Positions 60,151 to 64,000 of a stretch of DNA of 64,000 nt are shown here, in pieces. A program made the position numbers and the translations under genes. The notes under the pieces are model-generated. The model was not told the DNA's origin and made no database searches. It was given only the letters and a program-made list of their open reading frames with translations. Source of the stretch: Paguma larvata. Taxonomy: Eukaryota; Chordata; Mammalia; Carnivora; Viverridae. The DNA is taken from the NCBI GenBank assembly GCA_030068075.1, contig CM057826.1, forward strand, positions 68,297,312 through 68,361,311. Direction: 5' to 3'. Every line of letters begins with the position of its first letter. Position 1 is the first letter of the stretch.

Positions 60151-63100
60151 TACTTGGTTTCTTCATTTACTTTCCTAAGTGTGAAACTCGATTGAAAATT
60201 TAAATGTTTTTTTTTAACTCTGAAAATTGGCATTTAATTTGGGCATTTCTCCAGCTGCCTTTGTTTGTTGTTATCCATGATAATCTAGTGTCCCATTACT
60301 GTGAAAAATTAAGGGTTGCCTAATCATGAAAGACTAATGAGCAATAAATATGCTTAATTGGATATTCTCAATATAGCTGAGAATAAGGAATGAACCACAT
60401 TCTTGATTATGTGTTTCATTCCATAGATTGACTACAACTTAGGTCCTTTGAAAAAGAGAAGGAATGGGCCAACAAAGAGGACTGGGCTTGGACATAACTG
60501 ACGTAGGTAGCTAATTGTCAAGGAGTTTGCAATTAAGTGCCACGAGCGAAAACTTCTAGTCACCTATCCAATAATTATACTCCCCTTTTTCCCTAATTGC
60601 AAAACTCTTGGATTTATTTATGGCAGAGATACCCCAAAGCGACAAGTTACAGTTGGTAAGGATGTAAGCCAAAATTGTTTAGGGGGGTGGGGGAAACTTC
60701 AGGAAACAGCATAAAAGGGATTAGTCAGTATAAAAGGGAATATTCAGCTAGGACTCATTTATAGCTCAACACCCTCCCTGTCCTCTTTCCTGCCTGGTTG
60801 TGGAATCATCACAGCACCCATCTTTGACTATGAGGTGAACTTCAGGATGAAACCTATGCTTTCAGGATAAAGGTGGAGAAAAGTAGAAGGGACTCCGTCC
60901 TCAGTAACAGTGGAGCACCCAAAGCCCTGAACTGCCTATCACGGCACTTCCTTTCTCAGAGAGACACTCACTCACTCAACGCATTGTTATTTCTAGTCTA
61001 TTACTAGCGGTCAAATGCAATTCCTAATTGAGATCTGGAGTAAAATACTCACTACTGTCTAAATTTAGAAGGCAATGGGTCTTTTTAGTCTTAAGCTTTG
61101 ATCTCTCTTGAAGTGCAAGGTCCCCAGAGAGAGGAAACATTGTTCAGTTTAAGGTCATTTCTATATGGCAGGTTTTGCAGAGGAGAGCAAAAGTGGAGAT
61201 AAAAGTCTTCAGAGTGAAAAAAAGATGCCTGTAGATGTCATGGAAGGTGCGCCACATAAACAACTAAAAAGATAATTAACAAATTTGCTCATTTTAATAC
61301 AAGTGCATTAAGATCTTTGGAAGATTCCAAAACAAAGAAAAAAACTGTGGATCACATTAGCAGGACAAATACTGCTAAGCAGATCCTGTTCCTCTGATAT
61401 GTTTCTCCCTCGAATTTTCCAGTCACAGTTTTTTCCTCTAGGGATGAAGAGTAACTAGGCAGGAAGGCTCCACCTGGGGGCACCTTCTTATCATGAGATA
61501 TTAAGCCCCCTCCCTTTCCCAACCGTAAAATTTACTATGTTATTCTCCTATCGATCAGTCCCTGCTGATTTTAAGAGTCAGGAAATTTGACCAAAATATT
61601 ATAATACCTTTCACTCTTCTTTCTCTTTGAAGTTCCAGCCATTATAATTCAGCTATTTCTTGGCTCATAAACTTGGCAAGGCTTTCTGGAAAAAAAAAAA
61701 AAAAAGTCATCTCATTGGCAGAGAGCTTTCTCATATGCTGACAGTTTAGCTTATTTGAAATCGCTGAGTAATAAGAAGGATAAAACAAGGATTGTAAGGG
61801 AAACAGGAAGCAGAATACCCTCCACAAATGAATTCCAGACACTGATTTTTGCTTATCTAAGAAGATGAAGGGTCTTTCCTTTGAGGCAGTGTTCATTGAC
61901 CTCTTGCTAAAACTGTTTATTCAATGTGATTTCTCCACTGGATGGAGAGTGGTCTTGCTTTCTTCCATAAACCTTTCCTTAAGTGCTGTTTCAGACGTAA
62001 TTCCGTGCTGTCACATAGGAGCAGCCTTCTGTAACCCCTTCTGCTAAGGAACACAGCTGGAAGCTTAGGACCACTTAGGATGCTGCACCCTCAAGTAGCC
62101 CTTCATCTCAAAACAAACCTCTTAAAACTATTTCTTGGTGTGCATCTTTACAGACTGTTCTATCTGACATCTCGTAAAGACTGAGAAGAGGAAGCTTGTG
62201 CACCTCTGAGGAGAGCACATCTCCATCTCCGCATGCAAAGTACACAGAAAATACTAATTAGCTAAGTCCTTGAGTATACAATGTAGGAGACATCTGCCCT
62301 TGTTTTCTCCATGCTAAATCCCTTTTCCATGCTCACTATTAAAAAAAATAAAATCGCAGGAAGTAAAAATGGTTCAAATTAAAACCACACTCTTTCACAC
62401 AACATCCTGTCCTGCTTAACGGTACCATAATTCCACTGTGCTGTAAACAATTAGATAGAGATATTGTAAAATTAGCTCCAATTTGCATAATAATGCTTGA
62501 CTGTTATAATTTAGTGACTGCATTTGCACAAATTTAATAACAATTCAGCTTACATTTTTTGTTTTAATGTATTTTATACAAATAATGTCAAATTTATAGA
62601 TTACTAGTTTCCCAAAAGCAAGCCAGATGAGGACATTGCATTTTTGCAAGTTTAATACACCACATGATATGGTAATTCTAGCCTTCTTAAATTAAAGGTC
62701 ACCTCCTTTCCTGATCTTGTTTTTTTCCACATGCTTAAGAAAAAAATCTTTTTTGAGACTCCTAATGATCTGGAACAAAGAAAAATATACCCATTATAAA
62801 CTCAATGACACCCAAACCAGCTCAAAATTTTTTAAATACATTTTTCACCATTTTACTTTTAGAGAACTATAGAATATAATCCTAAAATCTAATTTTAAAG
62901 ATGTTTTTAGGTTTAAAATCAATCACATTTGAATCCTGGGCTGGTGGAGCAAATTGCATTAAAAGATGTTTTTATTGTATTTATTGTCATAGATGTTAAG
63001 TTGATGGCTCTAACTATTATTGTCTTTTGGATTTATAGTATAATTCCACCTGATAGAAACTGGATTGCCATATAAGCTCTGCTCTTATCTGAGGCTTTGT

Positions 63101-64000
63101 GCTCCCCGGCCACTGGGTCAATGATGAAATTATTTCAAGTCCTGAATCATTGCTTTCCTTGAGGAAAACTTCGATGATTATTACCATAACTGGGCATCTC
63201 TTTTTCACAAAAGAGACCAGCAGTGGGTTTCTGGTAAACAAAATTAGGAAGGTTTTTAGTACATATACAGAGGTAAGTGACCTAGTTTGTTCAGGTAGTT
63301 AGCTAACTATTGAAAAAATTTTTTTGATATAATTGGTTGTTAAACATTCAAACAAGTTGTCAAGAAAAGGCACATAAGTATATATTCTTTATGATGCTTT
63401 AGAAAGTTTTGGTTCTTTTCAGGGCTTGTCCATATAGCTGTGCATGTTACTGGCCAAGGGAAGGACTAAGTGAGGACTGAAATCCGGCTTAAACTCCACT
63501 TGCCTAGCTCAATGCTGTGAAGTGGAGCTGCATAAGCCCAAAGGAAAAAATGCCTTTTCCATTTTACACAGGGTACTCTAATAAGCTCATGGCAGCCCTT
63601 AGTGGGACTCTCCAGGTAGGGAGAAAGGTGGCTTGGCTTAACAACAATACCAACAAAACAACAACAACAACAAAAAACACTACTTTCTAGGGTCTCTCTT
63701 TTTCACATTTCCATAATTTTAAATAGGTGATTCCAGTTTATATCCCATAGGGGTTTAAACTTGAAATGCGAAACCCACAATAATTGTCATAAAGAAGACA
63801 GTGGAAACCACTAATAGGGACATCCAAGTCAAAACTGGCTCATCGGTCTTCTTACTCATGGTTTCATTGGAACTTGTGATTATATCTGTTCTAGAAAAAT
63901 GATCCCAACACTTGTCCAGTGAATTTGATCATTGTCAATAACTGATCACAATAATCAGGCCAAAAATGCCATTCTCTACTCTATCCTTCAACTTCTTCTA
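60151..64000. other. Intergenic end of window
   Basis: I see no gene. An A-run lies at 61690-61705 and an (AAC)n tract at ~63653-63673. AT-rich blocks with homeodomain- and POU-type motifs stand out at ~60280-60620 and ~62260-62640. The remainder has no recognisable repeat or coding character. Confidence 0.55.
63653..63673. repeat. (AAC)n microsatellite
   Basis: A short ACA/AAC trinucleotide run. Confidence 0.75.

Overview
This is a mammalian nuclear window from a carnivore, most likely a felid. Several interspersed repeats are carnivore tRNA-Lys-derived SINEs. The youngest copy, at 50481-50691, has the feline form: a GGCGCCTGGGTGGCTCAG head, the 'gctgacagctcagagcctggagcc' type body (written here only as a description) and a TC-rich region followed by an A-rich tail. 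The remaining background is ordinary intronic and intergenic mammalian DNA with old MIR, L2, L1M and MaLR relics and (AC)n microsatellites.

The only protein-coding gene I can support is the 3' half of EFNA5 (ephrin-A5), on the + strand. Bases 1-26786 are the end of a long intron, intron 2 by comparison with the known gene. Exon 3 (26787-26852, 66 bp), exon 4 (27258-27338, 81 bp) and the coding part of exon 5 (32580-32701) follow. Together they encode residues ~140-228 of a 228-residue ephrin: the last strand and disulfide cysteine of the receptor-binding domain, the stalk, and the GPI-anchor signal. Every intron is in phase 1, so exons 3 and 4 are symmetric cassettes. Exon 4 is the 27-residue stalk exon known to be skipped in the short ephrin-A5 isoform. 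A 3' UTR of about 4.3 kb runs to a canonical AATAAA at 37010-37015. Exons 1 and 2 (signal peptide and most of the receptor-binding domain) lie upstream of the window.

From about 37.04 kb to the end I find no gene. Old repeats and young SINEs become frequent here: a MaLR solo LTR at 43.3-43.65 kb, carnivore SINEs at about 43.9, 49.1, 50.5, 55.5 and 60.0 kb, and a nearly full-length fossil L1 at ~51.3-58.15 kb. That L1 is invaded by a SINE and followed by a second truncated L1 3' end. By contrast, the first 21.5 kb of the window holds no young SINE that I can see, and neither does the 15.7 kb around the coding exons (23.6-39.3 kb).

I did not find a novel system. The points most worth a second look are the symmetric cassette exon, intron-retention read-throughs that would give GPI-less ephrin, Pumilio/poly(A)-signal pairs in the 3' UTR, a clustered forkhead-type motif array in intron 4, a small CpG-rich block in intron 2, and candidate conserved AT-rich noncoding blocks. 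Repeat boundaries were read by eye and are approximate.
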